Source: Bacteroidota bacterium (GTDB lineage Bacteria > Bacteroidota > Bacteroidia > Chitinophagales > Saprospiraceae). From it: a stretch of 64,000 bases of DNA. The translations under genes and the position numbers were made by a program. The notes under the pieces are model-generated. The model ran no database searches. It was not told where the DNA came from and saw only the letters and a list, made by a program, of their open reading frames with translations. The DNA is taken from assembly GCA_030147525.1 (NCBI GenBank), contig JASBVF010000032.1, positions 165,547 to 229,546 of the forward strand. Direction: 5' to 3'. Positions 35,289 to 45,797 of this stretch are shown here, in pieces (the stretch's first letter is position 1; every line of letters starts with the position of its first letter).

Positions 35289-37406
35289 TTATTTATTTTT
35301 CTCCATCAACTTCATTGCTTCTGAAACCTGCTGCACCGGCAGCTTGCAGACTTTGTTCTGGCAAACATAAATCATGGTCCTGCCCTCCTGAAGTTTGCCT
35401 TTCAAAAGCTCCAGCGCACCTTCAGTTTTGCCTCCCAGCAAAATGGCGTTAGGAAGAAATTTCCTCAACATTTCATCCCGGCTTTTCGCAAAATTTTCCC
35501 CCACAATGGCTACCTCAAAAGGCGGCCTGACAAAGTCAAGGTAGAGCTGGCACCAGTTGGAATAAAAGTCCGGCTGCTGATTTTTAACAATCGTATTTGA
35601 AAGGACCTGCATCATCGAACGGGACTTTTCCAGCCACTCGTTTTGATAAAAATACATTCCCAGCCGGTGCAGGTTGGTGGCCATGACCGAATTCGAGCCG
35701 GGGATGACATTGTCAGAAGTTTCCATTTTCCGGGCTATAAGTGGCGGGTCGAGGTTGGATGTGTAGTAAAAAAAGCTACTGTTTTCATCAGAAAAATGTT
35801 GAAGAACGTAGGCGGTAAGATCCTTAGCTTTCATCAACCAGTTTTCATCGAAAGTTACCTGGTACAGCGCCGTGAATGCATCGATCGTGAGGGCATAATC
35901 GTCAAGGAAAGCATTGATGACAGACTTGCCGTCCTTGTAATTTCGATTGAGGCCGCCATCGGGGCGCAACGCTTTTTCAAGGATGAAACGCCCATTTTTC
36001 AGCGCTGCGTCGAGATACGATTTTTCGCCAAAAGCCTGGTAAGCGTCCACGTAGCCCTTGAGCATTAAGGCATTCCAACTGGTTAGAGATTTATCATCAA
36101 GTGCGGGAGGTATTCGGTTCGAACGTGCTTTAAATAATTTATCTTTTGAGTTGGTAATCAATGAGTTGAGCTGAAATGGTGTTAGTCCGAACTTCTTTGC
36201 CACAGCTTCCGGCGTCTTCCTTCGGTGCAGAATATTTTTGCCGTCTTCCCAGTTTCCATTGGATGAAATTTCAAAAAACTGGCAAAAAACGGCCGCATCC
36301 TCTCCCAGAATGGAATCAATTTCCTGTTTCCGCCAAACATAAAATTTGCCCTCCTCGTCTTCGCTGTCGGCATCGAAAGAGGTGTAAAATGCCCCCTCCG
36401 GCGAAGTCATTTCACGTTCGATGAAACCCAGGGTTTCCCGAACGACTGTTTCATAAAGCGGGTTTCCCGTCACCTGAAATGCCTGCGAATAGAGACTGAC
36501 GAGTTGTGCATTGTCGTACAGCATTTTTTCAAAATGAGGCGCCAGCCATTCCGAATCGGTCGAATAACGGGCAAATCCCCCTCCCAAATGGTCGTAAATG
36601 CCGCCTTTCGCCATTTCGTCGAGGGTTACCGTTACGGCTTTCAGCGCTCGTTCATCGCTGCTGAAATGATGGTATTTCAGTAAAAATTCGTAGTTGTTGG
36701 GCATGGGAAACTTGGGGGCACCTACCCTTCCACCTCGGTGAAAATCAATACGTTGGAGAAAACTATCAGCAATTTGATCGAGATCGGAGGGTGAAAAACT
36801 GACCTCGCCGGAAGGCAAAGGCAAAGCCTCCATCTGCCCGACGCCTTCTGTCAGTCTTACGGCGTACTCCTCCATTTTCTGAGGAGATTTTTGCCATTCA
36901 TTTTTAAAATATTCGAGCACCTCAAGCCAGGGCTTTTTTGGAAAATAAGTCCCGGCCCACACTGGTTTCCCATCGGGCAAGGCCATAGCGTTGAGCGGCC
37001 AGCCGCAACCTTCCTGCGACGCAAGCTGGCAAGCAGACATGTACACATCATCAACGTCAGGGCGTTCCTCCCGGTCCACCTTGATGCTGACGAAGTGCTC
37101 ATTCATAAAATTGGCGACTGTAGTATCTTCAAATGATTCATGTTCCATGACATGGCACCAATGGCAGGATGCATAACCGATGCTGATAATGACCATCTTG
37201 TTTTCAGCTTTGGCTTTTTCAAAAGCTTTTTCACTCCAGGGATACCAGTTGACCGGGTTGTGGGCATGCTGCAACAGATACGGGCTACTCTCATTAATGA
37301 GCTCGTTGGTGAATTGATGATTGTTTTTTTGTGCTTCGCTTTGGCTGAAGTTGCAACTAAAAAAACCCATGCAAAACATTAAAAATGAAAACTGAAGGAC
37401 ATGCAT
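35289..37406 (-). CDS. Thioredoxin-fold DUF255/YyaL-type lipoprotein
   Basis: A 705-residue protein. I use ATG 37406 ([18 protein letters not shown]), which gives a signal peptide with a lipobox (GFFSC); longer frames add only non-conserved residues. The N-terminal part has the DUF255 motif [18 protein letters not shown], then the redox [15 protein letters not shown] (CxxC in a thioredoxin fold), [13 protein letters not shown] and [14 protein letters not shown]. The C-terminal part is an alpha/alpha toroid (N-acylglucosamine-epimerase-like; [32 protein letters not shown]). The family is widespread (human SPATA20, bacterial YyaL), with no settled function. Extracytoplasmic anchoring by lipidation is predicted here. 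Confidence 0.88.
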   Translation of the reverse strand: MHVLQFSFLMFCMGFFSCNFSQSEAQKNNHQFTNELINESSPYLLQHAHNPVNWYPWSEKAFEKAKAENKMVIISIGYASCHWCHVMEHESFEDTTVANFMNEHFVSIKVDREERPDVDDVYMSACQLASQEGCGWPLNAMALPDGKPVWAGTYFPKKPWLEVLEYFKNEWQKSPQKMEEYAVRLTEGVGQMEALPLPSGEVSFSPSDLDQIADSFLQRIDFHRGGRVGAPKFPMPNNYEFLLKYHHFSSDERALKAVTVTLDEMAKGGIYDHLGGGFARYSTDSEWLAPHFEKMLYDNAQLVSLYSQAFQVTGNPLYETVVRETLGFIEREMTSPEGAFYTSFDADSEDEEGKFYVWRKQEIDSILGEDAAVFCQFFEISSNGNWEDGKNILHRRKTPEAVAKKFGLTPFQLNSLITNSKDKLFKARSNRIPPALDDKSLTSWNALMLKGYVDAYQAFGEKSYLDAALKNGRFILEKALRPDGGLNRNYKDGKSVINAFLDDYALTIDAFTALYQVTFDENWLMKAKDLTAYVLQHFSDENSSFFYYTSNLDPPLIARKMETSDNVIPGSNSVMATNLHRLGMYFYQNEWLEKSRSMMQVLSNTIVKNQQPDFYSNWCQLYLDFVRPPFEVAIVGENFAKSRDEMLRKFLPNAILLGGKTEGALELLKGKLQEGRTMIYVCQNKVCKLPVQQVSEAMKLMEKNK

Positions 37407-37499
37407 CTGTCTCTGATTTTTTTTTAAAACTATCAAATGCTTCGTAAGCAAATCATAATTTAGTGATAGTCGTGCAGTTTTGAATGACTTTTTGCAAAA

Positions 37500-37534
37500 A
37501 AAAAACAGCCGTCTCTGCTCTGAGACGGCTGTTT
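37500..37534 (-). terminator. Terminator of the Ig-repeat surface protein gene
   Basis: AAACAGCCGTCTC (37503-37515) pairs perfectly with GAGACGGCTGTTT (37522-37534), 6-nt loop. On the minus strand it is followed by T9 or more. It lies 82 nt past the stop codon of the 2044-residue gene. Confidence 0.85.
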
Positions 37535-37615
37535 CAAAATTATTAATCCAAATACATGATGTTTCGTGTGGGATGAAACCGTTAAACTGCAACCCCACTC
37601 CACATCACCTCCACA

Positions 37616-40600
37616 TTATGGAAGTGCTTCAAGTATTACATAGTTCGCATTGTTGTTCACGTTTGCCGGGTGAGACAGAATCGTGTTGAAGAGCAACATC
37701 GACCGGTCGTTCGAAGGTCCCTGGTAAATCGCTCTACCGTTCAGGTCAACGTCTGCATTCAAGTAGCCAGACCTGATGAAGTTTGCAATATTACCCACGT
37801 TGTCAGGATCTGCGATCACCGTGGTAAACAGGTTCAGAACGTCGTTGCCCGGCCCTTGGTAAACAGTTCGTCCATCCGAGTTCAAATCACCTGCCCACAT
37901 GAACATTCTGGTATCAGTATCGGTCGGATCCGGCGTAACAACAGCCAGTTCAACCTGCGCATAGTTTCCGTTCGTCAGGAATGTTGGATCCGTAAAGTCA
38001 ACAGTTTGTATGATCGGGCTCAAGTCGAGTGCTTCCGCCGTCATGACGCCGAGGTGGTTCCGGTGGCGTACAGCCACGTAGAACGATCCGGCATTGGCAG
38101 TCGGGAAACGAAGCGGTGAAGTACCATCTTCAGCAACGACATCCCCGTCACGCTGCAGCAGACCTGCTTTGGTAGTAACTACACTATCAAGCTTGGTTGA
38201 GCTTCGCAATTCAACAAACACCCAGTCGATGATAGCATTAGGGCCAGTGACTGCGAAAACCGTGGTTGAGTCTTCAACTATCTCGCCGCCGCCGTCGCCT
38301 TTGTGCGTGAAGTTCGCCAAAGCTGTGTATGGTTCCGTTGCAGGTATCAGGCGGGTAGCCGGGTTACCGTAGCTACGGAGGTTATCCCTCATCAGCGTGT
38401 CGGATGGCAGCGTACCGATCTTGGCACCTTGCAAATAAACTTTAATGGCCAGATTGATACCCACACAGGTTGGGCCGAGGATCGGATCACAAGGATCGAG
38501 CGGATCACCGTCAAACACGCCGTCAGCGTCAGTTTCTTCCGTGTTGTTGATGTTGTCACCGTCAGGATCTTCTTGTCCGTCGAGGATTCCATCGCCGTCA
38601 GAATCGACATTACAGTTGCTGTAATTTAGCAGGCCACCGGTATTATCCAGGTAGTTCCAGCCGTCAGTCACGTTGTTGTTAGTCAGGTAATCTTCCCAAA
38701 CGTCAGCCAACTGATCGTTATCATCATCCGGGTCAGTATTGTTGTCCAAGCCATCGAGATCAAAGTCACAGGTTCCGGTCAAACATGCATCCAGTACGGT
38801 CAGCGTTACCACATTCGAAGTGTCGAAACACTGGCTGGTGCGGATCAGCAACCGGTAGCGGTATCCATTCAGACCTGAAACGAGGCTGATGTTGAGGTCC
38901 ATGGTTTTAACACCGGTGTAGGTTCCTCCGTTGCCAGTTGACTGGCTCGCAGTGATGTTAGACCAGGTAGAGCTGCCGAATGGGCTTACCTGCCACTGGA
39001 ACTGCATGGCACCAGAGCCGGGGTTCGTAACAGTTGATTCGAAAATATGACCGATGTTAGAGCAAACAGACGCATTGTCCGGTTGATCGTCGATGGTAAT
39101 CGGACCTTCCACGAACAGCTGAGCCAGCTGAGAGAAGGAGTAATCACAATTTGAAGTTCTTACTTTGCAACGGTACTTGTAGTTGTAAAGTCCGGTTACG
39201 TTACTAATGCTGAGCGTATTAGTTGTCACACCGCTGTAAGGTGCTGTATTCGTAAGGTTAGACCAGGTAACACCGTTAGCGCTAACCTCCCACTGATACT
39301 GTACTGTGCCGACTCCGGTTGCGTTGTTGATGGCGATAGTGAAACTTGTTGCTCCATTGGAACAGAGCGTTACGTCGTCCGGCTGATCTGTGAAAGTCAG
39401 CGGACCTTCAACGTTTAAGGTAACAGCAGCCGTTGAGATCGTATCACAGGTTCCTGTCCATCCTTGTAAACGATACATCCTGCCGTTCAGGCCTGTCAAT
39501 GGTGAAATAACCATTGTATCAGAAGTCGTACCACCGTAAGTGTTGGCGCCTACCTGACCTGCCTGCTGCGGCTGCCAGGTTGTACCTCCATCCAAGCTCA
39601 CTTGCCACTGGTACTGAATGGCACCTTGCCCCGGATTTAACAGGTCTGCAGTAAGCAATGCTTCTTTATCGTGACAGTTTGTCAAATCAACCGGATCTGC
39701 CACCACACTCAGCGGGCCTTCTACCGTCAGCCTTGCTGTGTTGGAGTAAACCGGATTACATTCTGTCGTGCGTACGCAGAGACGGTAACGTCTTCCATTC
39801 AGGCTCACTACGTCGGTAATACCAAGCGTAGGCGTGGTCGCACCGGTATAGCCGTTCGGGCCACCATTTGCTACGTTCGTCCAGTTGATGTTGTCACTGG
39901 AGGTCTGCCACTGGTAAGTCAAAGTACCGATGTTTCCTGCCTGAATATTTGCGACAGCCGAGAAAGTTACACCTTCAGCAGAACATTGCGTAATGTCATC
40001 AGGCTGGTCGCTGAATGTAATCGGACCTTCGACCCTCAGTACTGCCGCATTGGATGCTACCGCAGCACAATGTGCAGTTTGAATCAAAACACGGTATGAG
40101 GCGCTATCGAGGCCGGTAACGTTGGCGATACACATGTTCGCCGTTTTCGTTCCACTGTAATTACTGTTGTTGGAAAGGTTTGACCAGGTAGCCACGCCAT
40201 CAGGCTTCACTTGCCATTGGTAAGTGATCAGACCTGTGTTGGTGGCGTTTGCTGTTTCAACACTGAAACAAACCGGGTTGCCTGAACAGATGGTATCAGA
40301 AACCGGATGAGCTGTGAATGAAATCGGGCCTTCCTCCTGCAGCACTGCATAATTAGTTCTTGCAGGATCACAAGTAGCGGTGGAGTAACGCAAGCGGAAA
40401 CGGCAACTGTCAAGTCCTACGATATCAGAAATGTTCAATGTCGTTGTTGTCACACCGCTGTAACCGTTCGGGCCACCTGCAGTAATGTCCTGCCAGGTCA
40501 CACCCAGGTCGCAGCTGCGCTCCCACTGGTACAGGATGGTACCCAAACCAGCATTTGAAATCGTAGCCTGGAAAGTAACCCCAGAACCGGAACATTCTGC

Positions 40601-43600
40601 AACGTTGTCCGGCTCGTCGATTACTGTCAACGGACCTTCAACAAACAAGGTTGCTGCGAGAGAAGTCAATGTATCACAAGTGCTCGTCCATACCTGTACA
40701 CGGTACTGGTAGTTATCTTTTCCTAAAATATTGGTAATCAACAGTGTATCAGTCTCTGTACCACCGTAGGTAATGTTGTCGTCGATGTTGTTCCAAACCG
40801 TACCGTTCACGCTTTCCTGCCACTTGTACTGAACGCTGTTAGGTCCATTAACGTCAAGCGAAGCATTGTCAACTGCTACGGTAAAGAATACCGGATCGCC
40901 GGAACATTCTGTAATATCAACCGGATCGGTGGTGATTGCAATCGGACCTTCAACCGTCATGCAAGCTTTAGCACTGAATACCTGAGTACATTCGGCTGTT
41001 GTGAAACGCAGGCGGTAGCAAAGACCGTAAAGACCGGTTACATCGCTCACACTCAAAGTTGTTGTATTAAAACCAGAGTAAACACCGCCACTGGTAGAAC
41101 CATTAATATTCGTCCAGAATGCGCCATTGTCCGAAGACACCTGCCACTGATAACTAAGTGTACCGGCAGTTCCTACGCTGGCCGTGGAAGTGAAAGTAGC
41201 GGCATCGCCGGAACAAAGTGTAATATTGTCAGGATCGTCAGTCACCGTAATTGGCCCTTCTACTGTAATAGTCGCAGCGTTGGTATAGATTACGTTACAG
41301 GTTGAAGTACCTACCCGTAATCTCACTTGATTATTATGCATACCCGCTACATTGGAAATTACCAGTGTATTGGTTCCTGTACCTCCATAAAGAGCGTTAT
41401 TGGTGAGTGGCGTCCATGATACTCCGTTGTTAACACTTAGCTCCCAACGGTAAACCAGCTGTGATGCGCCTCCCGGGTTGTCAATATCAGCAGTAAACTG
41501 AACTGGATTACCGGAACACTCCGTCACGTTGTCCGGATGGTCGAGAACACTCAACGGACCTTCAACAGTGAGTCTTGCTTCTTTTGAAACCACAGAATCA
41601 CAATCCGTTGCGAATGCAACCGCCCGGTAGCGATAGTTGTACAAACCGGCAACGTTACTGATAAACAGCGTATCCGTTCCAGAGCTGATTGCACCAGTTT
41701 GACTATGCGAATAGACGCCACTTGGTAAAGTAATATTCGACCAGGTTACACCACCGTCAGTAGACAACTGCCATCCGTAGGTGAAAGTACCTTGCGGAAT
41801 AGAAGCATTGGCTACAAACACCGTGTCGTTACCTGAACAGACCGTGATGTCTTTCGGATCGGAAGAGAATGTTACGTTACCGCTAACCGACAGAGTAGCC
41901 GGAGAAGAAGTGACATTGGAACAGGTGGCCGTCCGGATTCGTACCCGGTACTGACATCCGTTCAACCCGACAACGTTGGTAATCGCCAGTGTATCCCCGG
42001 TCACACCGAGGCTGACACCCTGAGCGTTGTTGTATGGAGCGACGTTGTTCAGGTTGGTCCAGGTTGCACCACCGTCACAGCTTTGCTGCCACTGGAAGTT
42101 CACGGTCCCACCGCCCGGATTAGTGTATTGGTAGTAGAAAAAGACTTCACTGCCGGCACAATTCGATACGTTAGCTGGCTGGCTGGTAATTGTCAGCGGT
42201 CCTTCGATATCGAGTGTAGCTCCGTTAGTGAAAATAGTATCACAGGTTCCGGTGTAAATTTTCATCCGATATTGCCAACCATCCATACTGACAGTGGGCG
42301 CCGTGATGTTAACCGTTGTTGTAGTTACGTTGCTGTAAAGTGAGTTATTGGGAATATCTACCCAGCCGGAACCTGAATTCACCTGCCATTGATACGACAT
42401 GGTGCCGACTGCACCTGCATTGTTAGCAGCAGCTGTGAAAAATGCGTTGTCCTCTGTATCACAAATCGTGATATTGGCCGGCTGCGTAGATACGGTGATT
42501 GGACCTTCTACCTGCAGTAATGCCGCAGCAGAGTAAACCGTATCACACACGCTTGTGAATATTTTACAACGATACTGCCAGTTGTGCTTATTCGCAACAT
42601 TGGCGATCAGGATGGTATCTGTCGTGGTAGAATCATAAACTGAGCCATCCTGAACATCCACCCAGCCGCTGCCGGTGTTCACCTGCCACTTATATTTAAT
42701 GTTACCATCGCCGGCATTCGCCGCTGCGATACCGAAGAACGTTCCGTTGCCGAAACATTCAGTTACGTTGTCAGGATCATCCGTAATTGAAATCGGGCCG
42801 TGAACCTCCACGGTTATTCCCCCGACCAGTGCTGTGTCCAACGTACAACCAAATGAATCGACGATACCTACGAAATCATACGTTGCGGTAGCATTCGGAA
42901 CAACAGAAATGGTGTCTCCTGAGTACAGCGTATCAACAAAGTTGCTCGTACCATCCGTATAAGTCACCTCATACGGTGGCCATCCACCTTCGATTTTTAC
43001 AATCATTTTGGAAGTATCGCCGAGGTCATTGGCACAAATGACATTAGCGCCACTCACAAATTCGAGTGTCGCAGATATTGGATGGAACGGATCACAAGGA
43101 TCACAGACTGCTGCACTATCAATACCAACGTCAAAAACACCATTACCATTGGTGTCTTCAAATGCATTAAGCACTCCGTCTCCGTCGCAATCGTGGCAAC
43201 TCCATGCTGAAGGTGCGTAATTGCCAAGGTATTCGTAGATCGGATTACCGGGCACCCCAAAATCTATGATGGAAAATTCGTTACCAGGGTTGTTATTATA
43301 GGAGTTTGGCAGGTTGTTGAACGGATCCGTTGCGTTATCAATTAAATAAATACTGTCAGGACAGGCTTCATTTCGTTTGATCGTAAACAACAAAGTCTCC
43401 GTGCCGGCTGCCAGGGGAATATCACCTGATTGCCAACCGAAGGAAACATAAGTCCAGCCAGGATTTTCAATTGGGTCTGGTGCTGTGGCATTGTTAAACC
43501 AAAGACCATTTACACTTGTCAGGTTCCCCCAGTTGAAACCGAGTGGCATCACAATCGTTACCTGTGCTGACCCGGTAACGGTTGTTGCTGAAGGAGTAAC

Positions 43601-43750
43601 ACCGTTAGGCCTGACATAGACACCCCAGGTGTCGGCCGTTATCAGTTGTAATTTCAACTCGAGTGAAGGTTGAGCGTACATCGAGCTAAAACCCAACACA
43701 AAGAACGACACCAACAGTATCATTTTTGGGTAAATGTTGGATCTATACAT
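37616..43750 (-). CDS. Giant surface protein: 13 Ig-like repeats, Ca-binding repeats, duplicated C-terminal module
   Basis: A 2044-residue exported protein (signal peptide MYRSNIYPKMILLVSFFVLG...YAQ). Residues ~28-175 form a beta-rich N-domain. Acidic D-rich segments (residues ~186-215 and ~1655-1740, reading DCDGDGVLNAFEDTNGNG and DSDGDGILDGQEDPDGD) look like thrombospondin-3/EF-hand Ca2+ sites. Between them, from residue ~316 to ~1650, are 13 Ig-like repeats of ~100 residues, each opening EGPxxxxxxPxxxxxCSG and carrying a YQWQ-S-W core and a YRxRxxT-C edge; the DNA period is about 310 nt. The C-terminus has a receptor-like region and two copies of a module with DLNSDGR/DVDLNGR and YQGPGND (about 1945-2044). 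No typical T9SS PNP domain is at the end. It is probably a surface adhesin or matrix protein. Confidence 0.9.
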   Translation of the reverse strand: MYRSNIYPKMILLVSFFVLGFSSMYAQPSLELKLQLITADTWGVYVRPNGVTPSATTVTGSAQVTIVMPLGFNWGNLTSVNGLWFNNATAPDPIENPGWTYVSFGWQSGDIPLAAGTETLLFTIKRNEACPDSIYLIDNATDPFNNLPNSYNNNPGNEFSIIDFGVPGNPIYEYLGNYAPSAWSCHDCDGDGVLNAFEDTNGNGVFDVGIDSAAVCDPCDPFHPISATLEFVSGANVICANDLGDTSKMIVKIEGGWPPYEVTYTDGTSNFVDTLYSGDTISVVPNATATYDFVGIVDSFGCTLDTALVGGITVEVHGPISITDDPDNVTECFGNGTFFGIAAANAGDGNIKYKWQVNTGSGWVDVQDGSVYDSTTTDTILIANVANKHNWQYRCKIFTSVCDTVYSAAALLQVEGPITVSTQPANITICDTEDNAFFTAAANNAGAVGTMSYQWQVNSGSGWVDIPNNSLYSNVTTTTVNITAPTVSMDGWQYRMKIYTGTCDTIFTNGATLDIEGPLTITSQPANVSNCAGSEVFFYYQYTNPGGGTVNFQWQQSCDGGATWTNLNNVAPYNNAQGVSLGVTGDTLAITNVVGLNGCQYRVRIRTATCSNVTSSPATLSVSGNVTFSSDPKDITVCSGNDTVFVANASIPQGTFTYGWQLSTDGGVTWSNITLPSGVYSHSQTGAISSGTDTLFISNVAGLYNYRYRAVAFATDCDSVVSKEARLTVEGPLSVLDHPDNVTECSGNPVQFTADIDNPGGASQLVYRWELSVNNGVSWTPLTNNALYGGTGTNTLVISNVAGMHNNQVRLRVGTSTCNVIYTNAATITVEGPITVTDDPDNITLCSGDAATFTSTASVGTAGTLSYQWQVSSDNGAFWTNINGSTSGGVYSGFNTTTLSVSDVTGLYGLCYRLRFTTAECTQVFSAKACMTVEGPIAITTDPVDITECSGDPVFFTVAVDNASLDVNGPNSVQYKWQESVNGTVWNNIDDNITYGGTETDTLLITNILGKDNYQYRVQVWTSTCDTLTSLAATLFVEGPLTVIDEPDNVAECSGSGVTFQATISNAGLGTILYQWERSCDLGVTWQDITAGGPNGYSGVTTTTLNISDIVGLDSCRFRLRYSTATCDPARTNYAVLQEEGPISFTAHPVSDTICSGNPVCFSVETANATNTGLITYQWQVKPDGVATWSNLSNNSNYSGTKTANMCIANVTGLDSASYRVLIQTAHCAAVASNAAVLRVEGPITFSDQPDDITQCSAEGVTFSAVANIQAGNIGTLTYQWQTSSDNINWTNVANGGPNGYTGATTPTLGITDVVSLNGRRYRLCVRTTECNPVYSNTARLTVEGPLSVVADPVDLTNCHDKEALLTADLLNPGQGAIQYQWQVSLDGGTTWQPQQAGQVGANTYGGTTSDTMVISPLTGLNGRMYRLQGWTGTCDTISTAAVTLNVEGPLTFTDQPDDVTLCSNGATSFTIAINNATGVGTVQYQWEVSANGVTWSNLTNTAPYSGVTTNTLSISNVTGLYNYKYRCKVRTSNCDYSFSQLAQLFVEGPITIDDQPDNASVCSNIGHIFESTVTNPGSGAMQFQWQVSPFGSSTWSNITASQSTGNGGTYTGVKTMDLNISLVSGLNGYRYRLLIRTSQCFDTSNVVTLTVLDACLTGTCDFDLDGLDNNTDPDDDNDQLADVWEDYLTNNNVTDGWNYLDNTGGLLNYSNCNVDSDGDGILDGQEDPDGDNINNTEETDADGVFDGDPLDPCDPILGPTCVGINLAIKVYLQGAKIGTLPSDTLMRDNLRSYGNPATRLIPATEPYTALANFTHKGDGGGEIVEDSTTVFAVTGPNAIIDWVFVELRSSTKLDSVVTTKAGLLQRDGDVVAEDGTSPLRFPTANAGSFYVAVRHRNHLGVMTAEALDLSPIIQTVDFTDPTFLTNGNYAQVELAVVTPDPTDTDTRMFMWAGDLNSDGRTVYQGPGNDVLNLFTTVIADPDNVGNIANFIRSGYLNADVDLNGRAIYQGPSNDRSMLLFNTILSHPANVNNNANYVILEALP

Positions 43751-44385
43751 AATTTTTGCAGTTTAAAAAATGATTTTAAGTATGTGGACTTCAGAATGAG
43801 TGCTTACTAATTATGGTAATGAGAGGTTAGAATTAGCTTTAAAAAAAGGGCATTTTCGCCCCGAGACCATCGGGGCGAGAAGGCTGCCCGAAAAAACACT
43901 ATAAACCCAAAATTTCTTTATGCATGATGCATGTCCAGTGAGTGAGACCAGACTGATTTATTGAGGTTGATGTATGCGTAATCTTTTTTGTTAGAAGCTT
44001 GCAGGGGATTACGATCCTTCAAAAGAGGGGGGAAGAAAGAAGATATCTGAAAAATGCTTCCGGAGTTCCGCCAGGAAACAATTCTTCGCCTGCGAGTTGG
44101 GTCAATGTTATTCCGGAAAAACCCGGTAACGAATGCAGAGTGCTGCCATTCCCCGGCAGCACTTAAAGCCTGCTTGCAGAATGCATTGTCACTCTAACTA
44201 CGCTGTTAAAATGGATTCGGAGGAGAATAACATTAGGGGGAAAATGACCTGAGGGGACAACAATTTGAAATTTGGCAATTGTTGTGCCAATCTACCCTTC
44301 AGATTAGAATGGATTAAATACTTGATGATTTTCATTCCACCGAAGCGGTGAAATTTCCGTTTTGACCTTGTTTATTTTAGGGAAC
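43751..44385. other. Gene-free region with hairpins upstream of the Ig-repeat gene
   Basis: No supported gene. A hairpin CGCCCCGA(GACCA)TCGGGGCG lies near 43858-43878, followed by a short A/T stretch on the minus strand. A second, AGTGCTGCC (44139-44147) with GGCAGCACT (44155-44163), also forms a 9-bp stem. They may be leader structures of the Ig-repeat transcript or terminators of rarA (stop at 44386). Confidence 0.45.
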
Positions 44386-45660
44386 TCAATATCCGTACTT
44401 TGTTTTCCACCTTTCCCGTAACCAAAGGCGAAGCCGCTCCTCCGCTGCGTTTTTACCCGGATCAAAAAACTGACTACCTTTAACCTCTTCCGGTAAAAAT
44501 TCCATGGCTGAAAAATTTTTTTCGAAATCGTGTGCATATTGGTAGTTCTTCCCATAATCCAGATCTTTCATCAGGTTGGTAGGTGCATTCCGGATGGGAA
44601 GTGGCACCGGCAGGTTGCCTGTTTTTTGCACCAGCGCCTGTGCTTTGCCGATGGCAGCATATGCAGAATTACTTTTGGGCGAGGTAGCCAGATAGATTGC
44701 CGCCTGCGACAGAATAATTCGTGCCTCCGGCAAACCTACCGTGCGACAGGCTTGCAGGCAGGTCGTTGCCATCAACAGCGCATTGGGGTTGGCGAGCCCG
44801 ATATCCTCCGAGGCAAGAATGATCATTCTCCGGGCAATGAATTCAATATCTTCCCCGCCTTCAATCATTCGGGCCAGCCAGTAAACCGACGCATTGGGGT
44901 CACTGCCTCGCATGGATTTAATGAAAGCGCTGGCGATGTCGTAGTGCATTTCACCCGTTTTATCGTAGATGGCAAGGTTTTGTTGGATGGAATTTTCGAC
45001 CAACTCATTTGTGATGACCAGTTTTTCATCCTTCTGGCCCAAGTTGGTCACCAGTTCGAGCACATTCAGCAGCTTCCGGGCATCCCCACCGGAAAACATC
45101 AGCAGCGCCTCGTATTCGCTAACCTCAATATCCCGCTCCCTCAGATATTCATCTTTTTCCAGCGCATTGTTGACCAGCAGGATTAGCTCCTCTTTGTCGA
45201 GGTGTTTTAAGACATACACCTGGCAGCGGGAAAGCAACGCCGAGATCACCTCGAAGGATGGATTTTCAGTTGTCGCCCCGATCAGCGTCACGATACCTTT
45301 CTCCACAGCCCCCAGCAACGAATCTTGCTGGGATTTGCTGAAACGGTGAATTTCATCAATAAAAAGGATCGGGTTAGGTGCGTTGAAAAATCGCTGACTT
45401 TTGGCCTTCTCGATGGTTTCCCGGACGTCTTTAACACCAGAACTCACCGCACTCAGGGTGTGAAACGGGCGATCGAGTTGTTTTGAAATGATACTTGCCA
45501 GGGTCGTTTTACCCACTCCGGGCGGGCCCCACAAAATCATCGAGGGCAAATTGCCACTTTCAATAGCTTTGCGTAAAATAGCATCCGGCCCGACCAGGTG
45601 CTTTTGACCAACATAATTTTCAAGGGATGTAGGGCGAAGGCGATCAGCGAGTGGTTGCAT
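44386..45660 (-). CDS. rarA: Replication-associated recombination protein A (RarA/MgsA)
   Basis: A 424-residue AAA+ protein. MQPLADRLRPTSLENYVGQKHLVG at the start, Walker A GPPGVGKTTLA, Walker B ILFIDEIHRFSK, sensor 1 GATTENPSFE, the C-terminal clamp-loader-like region FSGGDARKLLNVLEL and DLANPN-like SEDIGLANPNALLM. It is the RarA/WRNIP1 family, acting at stalled replication forks. I chose ATG 45660; an upstream frame reaches 45765 but its added residues are not conserved. It is divergent from the SprB-repeat gene, with a 137-nt spacer. Confidence 0.95.
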   Translation of the reverse strand: MQPLADRLRPTSLENYVGQKHLVGPDAILRKAIESGNLPSMILWGPPGVGKTTLASIISKQLDRPFHTLSAVSSGVKDVRETIEKAKSQRFFNAPNPILFIDEIHRFSKSQQDSLLGAVEKGIVTLIGATTENPSFEVISALLSRCQVYVLKHLDKEELILLVNNALEKDEYLRERDIEVSEYEALLMFSGGDARKLLNVLELVTNLGQKDEKLVITNELVENSIQQNLAIYDKTGEMHYDIASAFIKSMRGSDPNASVYWLARMIEGGEDIEFIARRMIILASEDIGLANPNALLMATTCLQACRTVGLPEARIILSQAAIYLATSPKSNSAYAAIGKAQALVQKTGNLPVPLPIRNAPTNLMKDLDYGKNYQYAHDFEKNFSAMEFLPEEVKGSQFFDPGKNAAEERLRLWLRERWKTKYGY

Positions 45661-45797
45661 AATTTTACTGTTGTTGTGAGTTGTGGGGTTTGGGCAGGTT
45701 TTGAAAAAAAAATTCAGCGAACCCAACCATTCTTTCTTTTTGCTCGTGAATATGGGTGAAATCAACTTTTCACCACAAACAAAATAAATCTTTTGAA

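Noticed and set aside
38760..42810. CRISPR-like or satellite repeat
   Set aside because: The ~310-nt period is the coding period of Ig-like protein repeats and the DNA copies are strongly diverged; there is no short conserved repeat with unique spacers.
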